A stretch of DNA of 64,000 nt. Origin: Rana temporaria. Lineage: Eukaryota > Chordata > Amphibia > Anura > Ranidae. A program made the translations under genes and the position numbers. This document shows positions 23,151-33,856 of the stretch, piece after piece. Each line of letters opens with the position of its first letter. Position 1 is the stretch's first letter. The notes under the pieces are model-generated. The model had not been told where the DNA came from and did not search any database. It worked only from the letters and a program-made list of their open reading frames with translations. The stretch lies in contig NC_053490.1 in NCBI RefSeq assembly GCF_905171775.1, positions 517,953,854 through 518,017,853 of the forward strand. The letters are read 5' to 3'.

Positions 23151-23487
23151 CCCTCATATTCCATCTGGTACTGGCTGAGACAGAGAGACAGCAGTCATCT
23201 GATTGGATGATAGGGCCGTCGCTCACATCTTCCTCAGCGGGCAGAATTCCATCCAGTCTGCCGGAGGTTTGGAAGAAGGTCTGGGAGCGGCGCACTGACA
23301 GCGAGCGTCCTGTGTGAGGGGCGATTGTGTCAGGAAGAGACGGCGTCTTGTACACGGTCCGCACACACGGATTCTTCCGCCAGGAACTCGGCCTCCGGAC
23401 AGCAGAGACTTCCAGCGCCTCTATGGAGGGCTTTGTGTGTGAGGGCCGGGACATTCCTCTACACTAATGTATGGAGGACTATCAGCC
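23151..23487. other. Single-copy spacer
   Basis: About 340 bp of non-repetitive DNA between two arrays. No recognisable frame or motif. Confidence 0.4.
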
Positions 23488-24495
23488 AGAGAACATTCTA
23501 CACACAGAACATTCCAAACACAGAACATTCTACACACAGAACATTCTACACACACAGAACATTCTACACACACAGAACATTCTACACACAGAACATTCTA
23601 CACACAGAACATTCTACACACAGAACATTCTACACACAGAACATTCTACACACACAGAACATTCTACACACACAGAACATTCTACACACAGAACATTCTA
23701 CACACAGAACATTCTACACACAGAACATTCTACACACAGAACATTCTACAGACAGAACATTCTACGCACCGAACATTCTACGCACAGAACATTCTACGCG
23801 CAGAACATTCTACACGCAGAACATTCTACACACTGAGAACATTCTACACACTGAGAACATTCTACGCACAGAACATTCTACACGCTGAGAACATTCTACG
23901 CTGAGAACATTCTACACACAGAACATTCTACGCACAGAACATTCTACGCACAGAACATTCTACGCACAGAACATTCTACGCACAGAACATTCTACGCACG
24001 GAACATTCTACGCACGGAACATTCTACACACGGAGAACATTCTACGCACGGAACATTCTACGCACGGAACATTCTACGCACGGAACATTCTACGCACGGA
24101 ACATTCTACGCACGGAACATTCTACGCACGGAACATTCTACGCACGGAACATTCTACGCACGGAACATTCTACGCACGGAACATTCTACGCACGGAACAT
24201 TCTACGCACGGAACATTCTACGCACGGAACATTCTACGCACGGAACATTCTACGCACGGAACATTCTACGCACGGAACATTCTACGCACGGAACATTTCA
24301 AACACAGAACATTCTACGCACAGAACATTTCAAACACAGAACATTCTACGCACAGAACATTTCAAACACAGAACATTCTACACACAGAACATTCTACGCA
24401 CAGAACATTCTACACACAGAACATTCTACACACAGAACATTCTACGCACAGAACATTCTACACACAGAACATTCTACGCACAGAACATTCTACAC
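23488..24495. repeat. 16-bp GAACATTC minisatellite, segment 1
   Basis: Tandem GAACATTCTACACACA units; from about 23998 to 24290 a purer GAACATTCTACGCACG form repeats with almost no change. Each unit contains the dyad GAAnnTTC. The array continues beyond three inserted MITEs. Confidence 0.95.
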
Positions 24496-24498
24496 ACT

Positions 24499-25124
24499 GG
24501 GGTAGATTCACAGAGAAGATACGCCGTTGTATCTCTGAGTGTGCTGGGTCGTATCTATGCGCCTGATTCATAGAATCAGTTACACATAGATATCCCTAAG
24601 ATCCGACCGGCGTAAGTGTCTTACACCGTCGTATCTTAGGCTGCATATTTACGCTGGCCGCTAGATGGCGCTTCCGTATATTTACGCGAGGAATATGCAA
24701 ATGAGCTAGATACGCCGATTCAGAAACGTACGTCCGGCCGGCGCATTTTTTTTACGTCGTTTACGTTAGGCTTTTTCCCGCGTATAGTTACCCCTGCTAT
24801 ATGAGGCGTATCCTATGTTAAGTATGGCCGTCGTTCCCGCGTCGAGTTTTGAAAATTTTACGTTGTTTGCGTAAGTCGTTCGCGAATAGGGCTGGACGTA
24901 ATTTACGTTCACGTCGAAAGCAATGACAATTTGTGGCGGAATTTCAAGCATGCGCACTGGGATTTTTTCACGAACGGCGCATGCGCCGTTCCTAAAAAAA
25001 GTAAAATACGCGGGGTCACAGTTATTATACATACAGAACTTGCGCCCAAAATTACGGCGGCGTAACGTATCTGAGATACGTTACGCCGGGCGGATAGATA
25101 CACCATTGTATCTGAATCCAGCCC
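24499..25124 (+). mobile_element. GGGCCAGATTC-family MITE, copy A4
   Basis: A 626-bp element with ends GGGGTAGATTC and GAATCCAGCCC, flanked by ACT (24496-24498 and 25125-25127), in the 16-bp array. It is the reverse complement of copy A5, apart from roughly 70 bp missing near its right end. CTCF-like core CCGCTAGATGGCGC at 24658-24671. Confidence 0.9.
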
Positions 25125-25144
25125 ACTGAGAACATTCTACACTC
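25125..25144. repeat. 20-bp remnant of the 16-bp array
   Basis: The only array sequence left between two head-to-head MITEs; it would be the loop of a large hairpin. Confidence 0.85.
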
Positions 25145-25842
25145 GGGGCTGGATTCAGATACAATGGTGTATCTATCCGCCCATCGTAACGTATTCAGAA
25201 ACAACTTGCGCCCTTAGTTACAGCGGCGTAACATATCTGTGTCGGCGTAAGCCCCCCTAATTCAAATGTGAATGATGTGGGCGTGTTTTATGTATATTAA
25301 CTGTGCCCCTGCGTATTTGACGTTTTTTAGGAACAGCGCATGTGCCGTTCGTGAAAAAATCCAAGTGCGCATGCTCGAAATTCCGCCGCAATTCGTCATT
25401 GCTTTCGACGTGAACGTAAATTCTGTCCAGCCCTATTCGCAAACGACTTACGCAAACTACGTAAAATTTTCAAAACTCGACGCGGGAACGACGGCCATAC
25501 TTAACATAGGATACGCCTCATATAGCAGGGGTAACTTTACGCCGGAAAAAGCCTAACGTAAACGAAGTAAAAAAAATGCGCCGGCCGGACGTACGTTTCT
25601 GAATCGGCGTATCTAGCTAATTAGCATATTCCTCGCGTAAATGTACGGAAGCGCCATCTAGCGGCCAGCGTAAATATGCAGCCTAAGATACGACGGTGTA
25701 AGACACTTACGCCGGTCGGATCTTAGAGGAATCTATGCGTAACTGATTCTATGAATCAGGCGCATAGATACGACGACGCAACTCAGAGATACGACGGCGT
25801 ATCTGGAGATACGCCGTCGTATCTTCTCTGTGAATCTACCCC
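25145..25842 (-). mobile_element. GGGCCAGATTC-family MITE, copy A5
   Basis: A 698-bp element with ends GGGGCTGGATTC and GAATCTACCCC; ACT follows at 25843-25845, and ACTC precedes. Opposite orientation to A4. The CTCF-like core reads GCGCCATCTAGCGG at 25651-25664 (minus strand). Confidence 0.88.
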
Positions 25843-25995
25843 ACTGAGAACATTCTACGCACAGAACATTCTACACACACAACATTCCAAACACAGAACA
25901 TTCTACGCACAAAACATTCTACACGCTGAGAACATTCTACGCACAAAATATTCTACACACAAAACATTCTACACACAGAACATTCTACACACAGA
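25843..25995. repeat. 16-bp GAACATTC minisatellite, segment 2
   Basis: Short continuation of the array between inserted MITEs. Confidence 0.88.
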
Positions 25996-26731
25996 GGCCC
26001 TGGTTCAAGAAGCAATTGCGTCTGCGTAACCATAGTTACGCAGCGCAATTGCTTACTTGCCGCGGCGTAACGAGTTCTCCTGATTCAGAGAGCTTGTTAC
26101 GCCGACTACAGCCTAAGATGTGCGTGGCATAAGCCTCCTTATGCCTTCATATCTTAGGCTGCATTCTTGCGTTGGCCGCTAGGGGGCGTTCCCATTGTGG
26201 TCAGCGTATAGTATGCAAATTGCATACTAACGCCGATTCACAACGTTGCGCGGGCCCTACGTACGCAATTTACGTCGTTTCCGTACGGCATGTTTAGCGT
26301 AAGGCTGCCCCTTCTAATAGCAGGGGCAGCCAATGCTAAAGTATACCCGTCGTTCCCGCGTCGCGACGTTTGAATTTTACGTAATTTGCGTAAGTGATTT
26401 GTGAATGGCGCTGGACGCCATTCACGTTCACTTTGAAGCAAATGACGTCCTTGCGACGTCATTTGCCGCAATGCACGTCGGGAACGTTTCCCGACGGAGC
26501 ATGCACTCTACGATCGGCGCGGGAACACGCCTAATTTAAATGATTCCCGCCCCCTACGGGATCATTTAAATTGCGCGCGCTTACGCCGGGCATTTTGCCA
26601 GAGCGCCCACGTAATTTAGGGAGCTACTGCTCCGTGAATCGCGGGTAGCGCAGAAAATTTGCGGGGGCGCAGGGCAAAAACGTTGCCCTGCGCCTCTGTA
26701 AAAACTGCGCAAAGGTACCTGAATCTGCCCC
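25996..26731 (+). mobile_element. GGGCCAGATTC-family MITE, copy A6
   Basis: A 736-bp element, ends GGCCCTGGTTC and GAATCTGCCCC. Same subfamily as 4060-4799 and 15712-16448. Array sequence (ACTGAGAACATTC) resumes directly after it. CTCF-like core CCGCTAGGGGGCGT at 26176-26189. Confidence 0.86.
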
Positions 26732-26754
26732 ACTGAGAACATTCTACGCACAGA

Positions 26755-27012
26755 ACTACCCCCTCTTCTCATCTCCATAACAAAGAGGGGAGTAATCTGC
26801 AGTCCTGTCCTAAGGGTGACAACTCTGCTCCTCTGTAGTAATGAGCGTTGTCACCATTGATCATCATTCACAATCCCCTGAGCAGGTAGTAGGCGGGGTG
26901 GTGACACGGTGTCACGCTCTGCCTATATAGACCGGCCAGACAGAATACATTTTTTGGGGTTACGGCAGGTTAAACTGTTCACCTGTATGTCTTCCATGGA
27001 TGTTTTTTATAT
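26755..27012. other. Single-copy spacer
   Basis: About 260 bp with a short CCCCTCTT...AAGAGGGG hairpin near 26761-26791. No gene seen. Confidence 0.4.
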
Positions 27013-27013
27013 A

Positions 27014-28288
27014 CAGTAAAACCTTGGTTTGAGAGCGTTTTGCAAGACAAGCAATTTTTTTTTATAAATTTTGCCTTGATATACAAGCGACGTCTTGATA
27101 TAAGAGCAGCGTCATGTCACAACCGAGTATAAAAGAGAAGAGAGGCGCCTCTAAGTGTAGCAATATGGTTACATTTAACCACTTCCCGACCGCCGCATGT
27201 ACATATACGTCCACAGAATGGCACGGACAGGCAAATGGGCGTACATGTACGTCCTTGCCTTCTAGCGGGTGGGGGGTCCGATCGGGACCCCCCCGCTACG
27301 TGCGGCGGTCGGGTTCCCTCGGGGAGCGATCCGGGACGACGGCGCGGCTATTCGTTTATAGCCACCCCGTCGCGATCGCTCCCCGGAGCTGAAGAACGGG
27401 GAGAGCCATATGTAAACACGACTTCCCCGTGCTTCACTGTGGCGGCGCATCGATCGAGTGATCCCTTATATAGGGAGACTCGATCGATGACGTCAGACCT
27501 ACAGCCACACCCCCCTACAGTTGTAAACACACACTAGGTGAACCCTAACTCCTACAACGCCCCCTGTGGTTAACTCCCAAACTGCAACTGTCATTTCCAC
27601 AATAAACAATGCATTTTTGCTGTGAAAATGACAATGGTTCCAAAAATGTGTCAAAATTGTCCGAAGTGTCCGCCATAATGTCGCAGTCACGAAAAAAAAT
27701 CGCTGAACGCCGCCATTAGTAGTAAAAAAAAATTTTTTTTATAAAAATGCAATAAAACTATCCCCTATTTTGTAAACGCTATAAATTTTGCGCAAACCAA
27801 TCCATAAACGCTTATTGCGATTTTTTTTTTACTAAAAATAGGTAGAAGAATACGTATCGACCTAAACTGAGGAAAAAAATGTTTTTATATATGTTTTTGG
27901 GGGATATTTATTATAACAAAAAGTAAAATATATTGCATTTTTTTCAAAATTGTCGCTCTATTTTTGTTTATAGCGCAAAAAATAAAAACCGCAGAGGTGA
28001 TCAAATACCACCAAAAGAAATCTCTATTTGTGGGGAAAAAAGGATGTAAATTTTGTTTGGGAGCCACGTCGCACGAGCGCGCAATTGTCTGTTAAAGCGA
28101 CGCAGTGCCGAATCGCAAAACCTGGCCTGGGCATTTAGCTGCCTAAAGGTCCGGGGCTTAAGTGGTTAATAAAGGTACACCATTTATCAACTTATTGCTA
28201 CACTTAGAGGCGCCTCTCTTCTCTTTTATACCCTGTAAAAAAAAATGCTTTGATATACAAGTGCTTTGGATTACAAGGAACAAATTAT
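27014..28288. mobile_element. Tigger-like mariner MITE, interrupted and truncated
   Basis: Starts CAGTAAAACCTTGGTTTGAG after TA. It carries an internal palindrome: GAGAGGCGCCTCTAAGTGTA at about 27138 and its complement at about 28202. The right terminus breaks off at GGATTACAAGGAACAAATTA. A TTAA element (27179-28165) sits in the middle. The left terminus resembles Tigger/pogo-type mariner elements; this is recognition from memory, not a search. Confidence 0.65.
27179..28165. mobile_element. TTAA-flanked CCACTT element, copy B3
   Basis: A 987-bp element between TTAA at 27175-27178 and 28166-28169. Ends CCACTTCCCGAC and GGGGCTTAAGTGG. It holds the family's block around 27950-28060, with CACCAAAAGAAATCTCTATT. 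No transposase. Nested in the Tigger-like element, hence younger. Confidence 0.85.
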
Positions 28289-28785
28289 TATATGTGGGAT
28301 TTCTAAGTGATTCCGTCGCTGCCCCCCCGGTCGGAGTTTTCCTCGCCCTCTGCGTTTCGGCGGCTCGTTAGCGGCCTTATTGTCCCAGAGAAATCATAGC
28401 GGTATTTATTATACCAGGTGATAGATGTGTGCCGCGTCGGCAATCACTTCCTGACCCGCGGGCCAGGTTTAAGCAAGATATACGGAGATTGTGCGAGCGC
28501 GCCCTGCGTTCCCCCTGACCTCCTTAGCACGCCCTGCTCTCTCTCTCTCTCTCTCTCTTTCTCTCGCGCTTTTCCCCCCAAGGCGAAGCTTTCCAATTCA
28601 CTTAGAATTACTCCTCGCCGTCTGATTCCATGGTGTCGCCTCTGGAACGGCGCAGCCTTTGCCGGCCTTATTTACCAACAAGCGAAAGGGGAAATGCTGC
28701 CGTGTGTGACGCGGGCCCCCCGTCCAACGCCCGCAGCCCCGGCTTCCGCAGGAAGGAGACTCAGGGCTAATAATTATATATAAAA
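28289..28785. other. Single-copy GC-rich stretch, possible conserved non-coding DNA
   Basis: About 0.5 kb free of transposon ends, with CpGs, a (CT)n run at 28538-28563, and a 121-codon frame (28418-28783) with no recognisable domain. Composition differs from the AT-rich DNA that follows. Function unknown. Confidence 0.35.
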
Positions 28786-29019
28786 GTTATACAAAATAAT
28801 AAAACAAATAACAAAATAAAATGATAATTTTTATTATTAATATTATTTTTTTTATTATTAAATTATATTTATATATCAAGAATTGTATATTAATTGTATA
28901 TGAATGTATTCTTTTATTATTTATATTAATAAAATAAAATAATAATAATAATAATAATAATTGTATTATTAATAAATATATATATACAATTATTAAATAT
29001 ATATATATATATTATTAAA

Positions 29020-29067
<48 letters not shown>

Positions 29068-29104
29068 AAATTATTAAATATTTATATATATATATATTAT
29101 TAAA

Positions 29105-29181
<77 letters not shown>

Positions 29182-29499
29182 ATATATATACAATTATTAA
29201 ATATATATATATAAAATTATTAAATATATATATATATATTATTAAATGTGATGCAATTTACATAATAATACACTAAAATACTATAATATTAATAATAATA
29301 TAATAAATAATATAAAATAATAATAAAAATTCATGAAATAATAATAAAATACATAACACACACAAATGTTTTTTAATTATAATAATTATATTAATTATAA
29401 TAATAAATGTGCAATTGTTCATATATAAATTGTTCATAATATAGATATAAATAGTTCAAATAATCCAGTGGTTGCCACTGCACATATATCAGAAACAAA
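28786..29499. repeat. AT-rich low-complexity tract with (TA)n
   Basis: About 0.7 kb of almost pure A and T, including (TA)n runs at about 29030-29054 and 29111-29190 and ATTATTAAATAT repeats. No coding potential. Confidence 0.88.
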
Positions 29500-30218
29500 G
29501 GGCCAGATTCAGGTACCTGCGCTGCGGCGTAACGTATCTCGTTTACGTTACACCGCCGCAAGTTTTCAGCGCAAGTGCCTGATTCACAAAGCACTTGCCT
29601 GTAAACTTGTGGCGGTGTAACGTAAATGCGTTTGGCGCAAGCCCGCCTAATTAAAATGGGGCGTGTACCATTTAAATTAGGCGCGTTCCCGCACCGAACG
29701 TTCTGCGCATGCTCCGTTAGGAAATTTCCCGCCGTGCTTTGCGCGAAATTACGGCGCCCCGACGTGTTTTTTGAACGGCGACGTGCGTTACGTCCTTTCG
29801 TATTCCCGGACGTCTTACGCAAAAAAAAAAAAATTTAATTCGACGCGGGAACGACGGCCATACTTTAACATGGCTGGTCCAAATCTAAGCCATGAAATAG
29901 CAGGCGTAAGTTGGCGACGGGAAAAACCGACTAGCGACAACGTAAGAGAATGCGACGAACGCGCGTACCTTCGTGGATCGCCGTAAACAGCTAATTTGCA
30001 TACCCGACGCGGAAAACGGCGCGAACTCCACCCAGCGGTCGCCGAAGTATTGCATCCTAAGATCCGAAGGCGTACGAAGCCGTACGCCTGTCGGATCTTA
30101 GCCAAAAGCCGTCGTATCTTTGTTTGTGAATTACAAATAAAGATACGACGCGGCAAATTTCTAAGTACGCCAGAGTATCAGCAGATACTCCGGCGTACTT
30201 TTTCTGTGAATCTGGCCC
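29500..30218 (-). mobile_element. GGGCCAGATTC-family MITE, copy A7
   Basis: A 719-bp element with perfect inverted ends GGGCCAGATTC and GAATCTGGCCC and AAA duplications (29497-29499, 30219-30221). Belongs to the subfamily whose right end carries GTACGCCGGCGTATC-like palindromes. Confidence 0.9.
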
Positions 30219-30246
30219 AAAATGTGCCCAGGTGTGCAGCTAAGCC

Positions 30247-30350
30247 TGAAATACATAAAGTCCAAAAGAGAGAGCGGCACTCATGGGTCTTGAGAGTTGA
30301 AGCACAGTGAAGATTTATTTTGATGTTTCGAGGCAATAATAGTACCGAGC
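30247..30350 (-). mobile_element. Possible retroelement 3' tail
   Basis: AGAGAGAGCGGCACTCATGG followed by a segment ending in a TTTATTTTGATG stretch; a related copy lies at 35850-35935. Two dispersed copies sharing the same 60-90 bp suggest the tail of a larger family. Identity not recognised. Confidence 0.4.
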
Positions 30351-30740
30351 AATGTGATTTACATAGTAATTACAAAGTAATGTAATTTACAAAATAATAC
30401 CATATAATGCAATAATTATAATATAATTAACAATATAAAAATAATATAGGTAATAAAAATTATATATGAATAATTAATATAAAATTAATAAAATAATAAT
30501 AATAAAATAATAACAAAAATCAAATAAAAAAACATAATAATAATTAGAATAAATTGATATACGGTTATTTATATATAAATAATTAATATTAAATAAGTAA
30601 TTATAAAATACTGTATATAATAATTATATATAAATAACTAATGTATTAATAAAATAATATAATAAAATACATAAGTAAAAAAATTAAGGATCATAACAAA
30701 ATAATAGATCAATATACAATTTTTATACGATTATTTATTT
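30351..30740. repeat. AT-rich low-complexity tract
   Basis: About 0.4 kb of AATAAT, TAATTA and similar words; no gene. Confidence 0.7.
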
Positions 30741-30954
30741 AGAAATGCCACCTCTACTAGTAGCCCTGCCAGCTGGGGGTTTATTTGGGGAGTAGCAGAA
30801 ATCAGGGATCAGCTATGAGAAGAGTCCTTTGTCTGCGTTTCCCGTAGTTTAGGATGAAAAGATAATAATCCGTCTTGGGTTCTGGCCAGCTTGGGTTGTC
30901 AACCCGACTGTCAATGCAGTTACAGAAACCTCTAAATAAACAGTTACTAACAGG

Positions 30955-31295
30955 GCGATTCTCAAACTAAGTACGCTTGGCCTTTTACCTATCTCACTGA
31001 TTGCGCCGAGCCAAGTTCTGAGCATGCCCAGTGAGGTGCAGATTCATGCGCGCATGCGCAGTACGGCCGGCCCTTCATTTGCATGGGGTCACGGCTCATT
31101 TCAATGGAGCACGCCCACTTCCTTCCCACTTGCAATAACCCCGCCTTACGCCTCGGGATTTAAGTTACGCTGGCGCAAATTTGGGCGCAAATGCGCTGTG
31201 GATACGGCACTTACGACACAAAATTAAGGCGCCGTAACTTAAATGACATACGTTTGGAGTAACTTAATTTGCGCCGCTCTACGTGAATCTGGCCC
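30955..31295 (-). mobile_element. GGGCCAGATTC-family MITE, truncated copy A18
   Basis: Only the end ...GAATCTGGCCC (to 31295) and about 300 bp of body remain, with ACGCCCACTT, GCATGCGCAGTAC and TACGTG words typical of the family. The other terminus is missing. Confidence 0.6.
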
Positions 31296-31597
31296 TAACT
31301 ATCTATAGTGCCTAATCCCGTATTAACAAATAAATGAAGAGAGGTGCCTGAACATATCTTCATATCTCGCTCAGACCGTGCAAATCTTATGGGGTGTCTT
31401 CATAAAAAAAAAAAAAAAAAAATCTCATATCTGTCCTTCTAAATGTATTATGTGTGGATGGGGGTGACATCGAATGTTCTGAGGCTTTATTCTCTGCAGA
31501 TCAAATTGAAAGAAAAAAAAGTGTAAAAAGGGAAAATACTGCATAGTGACCAAAAGATGGAGCCGTGGAGCATACTTTTTTCTTATGATACTCAGTA

Positions 31598-31608
31598 CCA
31601 CCTAGTGG
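31598..31608 (-). promoter_or_regulatory. CTCF-like core (reverse)
   Basis: CCACCTAGTGG; on the minus strand it reads CCACTAGGTGG, matching the centre of the vertebrate CTCF consensus. Binding is untested. Confidence 0.35.
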
Positions 31609-31784
31609 CCATACTGCGGTATTTTCCCCCTTTCACACTGTTCTTTTATTAAAAATAGAATACATTCATTCTGTGTGAATGGAACAAAGTCAAATGTTCT
31701 TGGGCTATATAATATCTTTAGATCGAATGATATTCAACAAATAAAAAAGAAACCAGTGGGAATAGAGAAAATACCGCATTATGG

Positions 31785-31844
31785 CCACTAGATGGAGCTG
31801 CAGAGCATGTTTTTTTTCATATGATACTCAACACCATCTAGTGG
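31785..31844. promoter_or_regulatory. Paired CTCF-like cores
   Basis: CCACTAGATGGAGC on the plus strand at 31785-31798 and CCATCTAGTGG (minus-strand CCACTAGATGG) at 31834-31844. They form the stem of the unit's palindrome. Motif match only. Confidence 0.35.
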
Positions 31845-31946
31845 TCATAATGTGGTATTTTCCCCATTCACACTGTTCTTTTATTCATAATAAAATACAT
31901 TTGTTTGGTGTGAATGGGTCAAGATCAGAAGTTCTTGGGCTATATT

Positions 31947-32666
31947 GGGCCAGATTCACAAAGAGTTACGCCGGCGTATCAGTAGATACGCCGACGTAAC
32001 TCGGAATCTAAGCCCGTTGTATGTTTAAGTGTATTCTCAAACTGAGATACACTTAAACCTATACACTTAAACCTACCTGCGCCGTCGTATCTTAGGATGC
32101 AATATTTCCGCTAGGTGGCGCTTCCATTGAGTTTGGCGTAGAATATGCAAATGAGTAGATACGCCGATTCACGAACGTACACTTGCCCGTTGCAGTAAAG
32201 ATACGCCGTTTCCGTAAGAGGTATGCCGGCATAAAGATAAAGCTGCCCCCTAGGTGGCGTAGTCAATGTTAAGTATGGCCGTCGTTCCCGCGTCAAAATT
32301 TTACGTTGTTTGCGTAAGTCGTCTGTGAATGGGGCTGGACGTAATTTACGTTCACTTCAAAACCAATACGTCCTTGCGGCGTACTTTGCCGCAATGCACA
32401 CTGGGATATGTCCATGGACAGCGCATGCGCCGTTCATAAAAAACGTCAATCACGTCGCGTCACCATTCATTTAAATAAAACACGCCCCCCTCATCCTCAT
32501 TTGAATTACGCACGCTTACGCCGGCCCCATTTTCGCTACGCCGCCGTAACTTAGGAGGCAAGTGCTTTGAGAATACAGCACTTGCCTCTTTGACTTAAGG
32601 CGGCGTAGCGTAAATAGGATGCGCTACGCCGCCTCAAATATGCGGCGACCTACGTGAATCTGGCCC
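31947..32666 (+). mobile_element. GGGCCAGATTC-family MITE, copy A8
   Basis: A 720-bp element with perfect ends GGGCCAGATTC and GAATCTGGCCC and an ATT duplication (31944-31946, 32667-32669). It lies in the 235-bp tandem repeat, and the next unit (about 32893-32915) preserves the uninterrupted GGCTATATTATCTTT, proving both the boundaries and the 3-bp duplication. CTCF-like core CCGCTAGGTGGCGC at 32108-32121. Confidence 0.95.
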
Positions 32667-32743
32667 ATTATCTTTAAAATGAATGGTATTCATTCAATAA
32701 AAAAAATAAAGCAGCAGGAATAGAAAAAATACGGGAATTATGG

Positions 32744-32802
32744 CCACTAGATGGCGCTGCGGATCATGCTTTTTTCCTATGATACTCAACGCCATCTAGT
32801 GG
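32744..32802. promoter_or_regulatory. Paired CTCF-like cores
   Basis: CCACTAGATGGCGC at 32744-32757 (plus) and GCCATCTAGTGG at 32791-32802 (minus). The plus-strand site agrees with the 14-base CTCF core at nearly every position. Motif match only. Confidence 0.45.
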
Positions 32803-32980
32803 TCACAATGTGGTATTTTCCCCATTCACACTGTTCTTTTATTCATAATAAAATACATTTGTTTGGTGTGAATGGGTCAAAATCAGAGGTTCTTGGGCTA
32901 TATTATCTTTAGATGGAATGATATTCATTAAATAAAAAATATAAAAATAAACGAGGAATAGAGAAAATACGGCATTATGG

Positions 32981-33040
32981 CCACTAGATGGCGCTGCGGA
33001 GCATGCTTTTTTTCCTATGATACTCAACACCATCTAGTGG
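32981..33040. promoter_or_regulatory. Paired CTCF-like cores
   Basis: CCACTAGATGGCGC at 32981-32994 (plus) and CCATCTAGTGG at 33030-33040 (minus), in the last unit of the 235-bp tandem repeat. Motif match only. Confidence 0.45.
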
Positions 33041-33129
33041 TCATAATGTGGTATTTCCCCCCTTTTCACGCTGTTCTTTTAACAGAATACAGCAAACAAA
33101 TGCAATTTTTTTTTTTTTTAATAAATAGT

Positions 33130-33853
33130 GGGCCAGATTCACAAAAGAGATACGACGGCGTACCTCCTGATGCGCCGTCGTATCTCTGTGATCCGCCCGT
33201 CGTATCTATGCGGCTGATTCATAGAATCAGGTTACGCATAGATAGCCCTAAGATCCGACAGGTGTAACTGTGTTACACCGTCGGATCTTAGGCTGCAATT
33301 CTAGGCCGGCCGCTAGGTGGCGATTCCATTGCGGTCGGCGTAGAATATGCAAATGACTAGTTACGCCGATTCACGAACGTCCGCTTTGCCCGTCGATCTA
33401 AATTTACGTCGTTTCCGTAGAGATGCGTCGCGTAAAACTAAGCATGCCCTCTAGGTGGTGTAACCCATGTTAAGTATGGCCGTCGTTCCCGCGTCGAAAT
33501 TTGAAATTTCACGTCGTTTGCGTAAGTCGTCCGTGAATGGCGCTGGACGCCATTTACGTTAACGTCGAAACCAATGACGTCCTTGCGACATCATTTAGCG
33601 CAATGCACGTCGGGTAATTTTACGGACGGAGCATGCGCAGTACGCTCGGCGTGGGAACGCGCCTAATCTAAATGGTCCCCGCCCCATTTGAATTAGGCGG
33701 GCTTGCGCCGAGCGGATTTACGCTACACCGCTGCAAGTTTACAGGTAAGTGCTTTGTGAATCAGGCACTTACGCTGTAAACCTGCGGCAGTGTAATGTAA
33801 ATGGGATACGTTACGCCGCCGCAGCGTAACGTATTTGTCTGTGAATCTGGCCC
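33130..33853 (+). mobile_element. GGGCCAGATTC-family MITE, copy A9
   Basis: A 724-bp element, perfect ends, AGT duplication (33127-33129, 33854-33856). CTCF-like core variant CCGCTAGGTGGCGA at 33310-33323. It sits just after the 235-bp tandem repeat. Confidence 0.92.
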
Positions 33854-33856
33854 AGT

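Larger units (their letters stand above)
31460..33125. repeat. Four-copy tandem repeat of about 235 bp
   Basis: Copies start near 31465, 31695, 32670 and 32895 and share TTCTTGGGCTATATTATC, a GGCCACTAGATGGCGCTG to CACCATCTAGTGGTCA inverted pair, and TTCACACTGTTCTTTTATTC. Copies 2 and 3 are separated by MITE A8. Each unit can form a hairpin with a 14-bp stem. Confidence 0.88.

Noticed and set aside
19281..23454. Long frames on both strands across the 21-bp array (up to 415 codons)
   Set aside because: The unit is divisible by three and stop-free, so frames persist by chance. Identical peptides reflect the 1,014-bp duplication.
23488..24495. Regular 16-bp array considered as CRISPR
   Set aside because: There are no unique spacers; units are contiguous, the period is too short, and the genome is eukaryotic.
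28418..28783. 121-codon frame in a GC-rich single-copy region
   Set aside because: No domain, signal or splice context; part of it is a (CT)n run. Left as possible non-coding conserved DNA.
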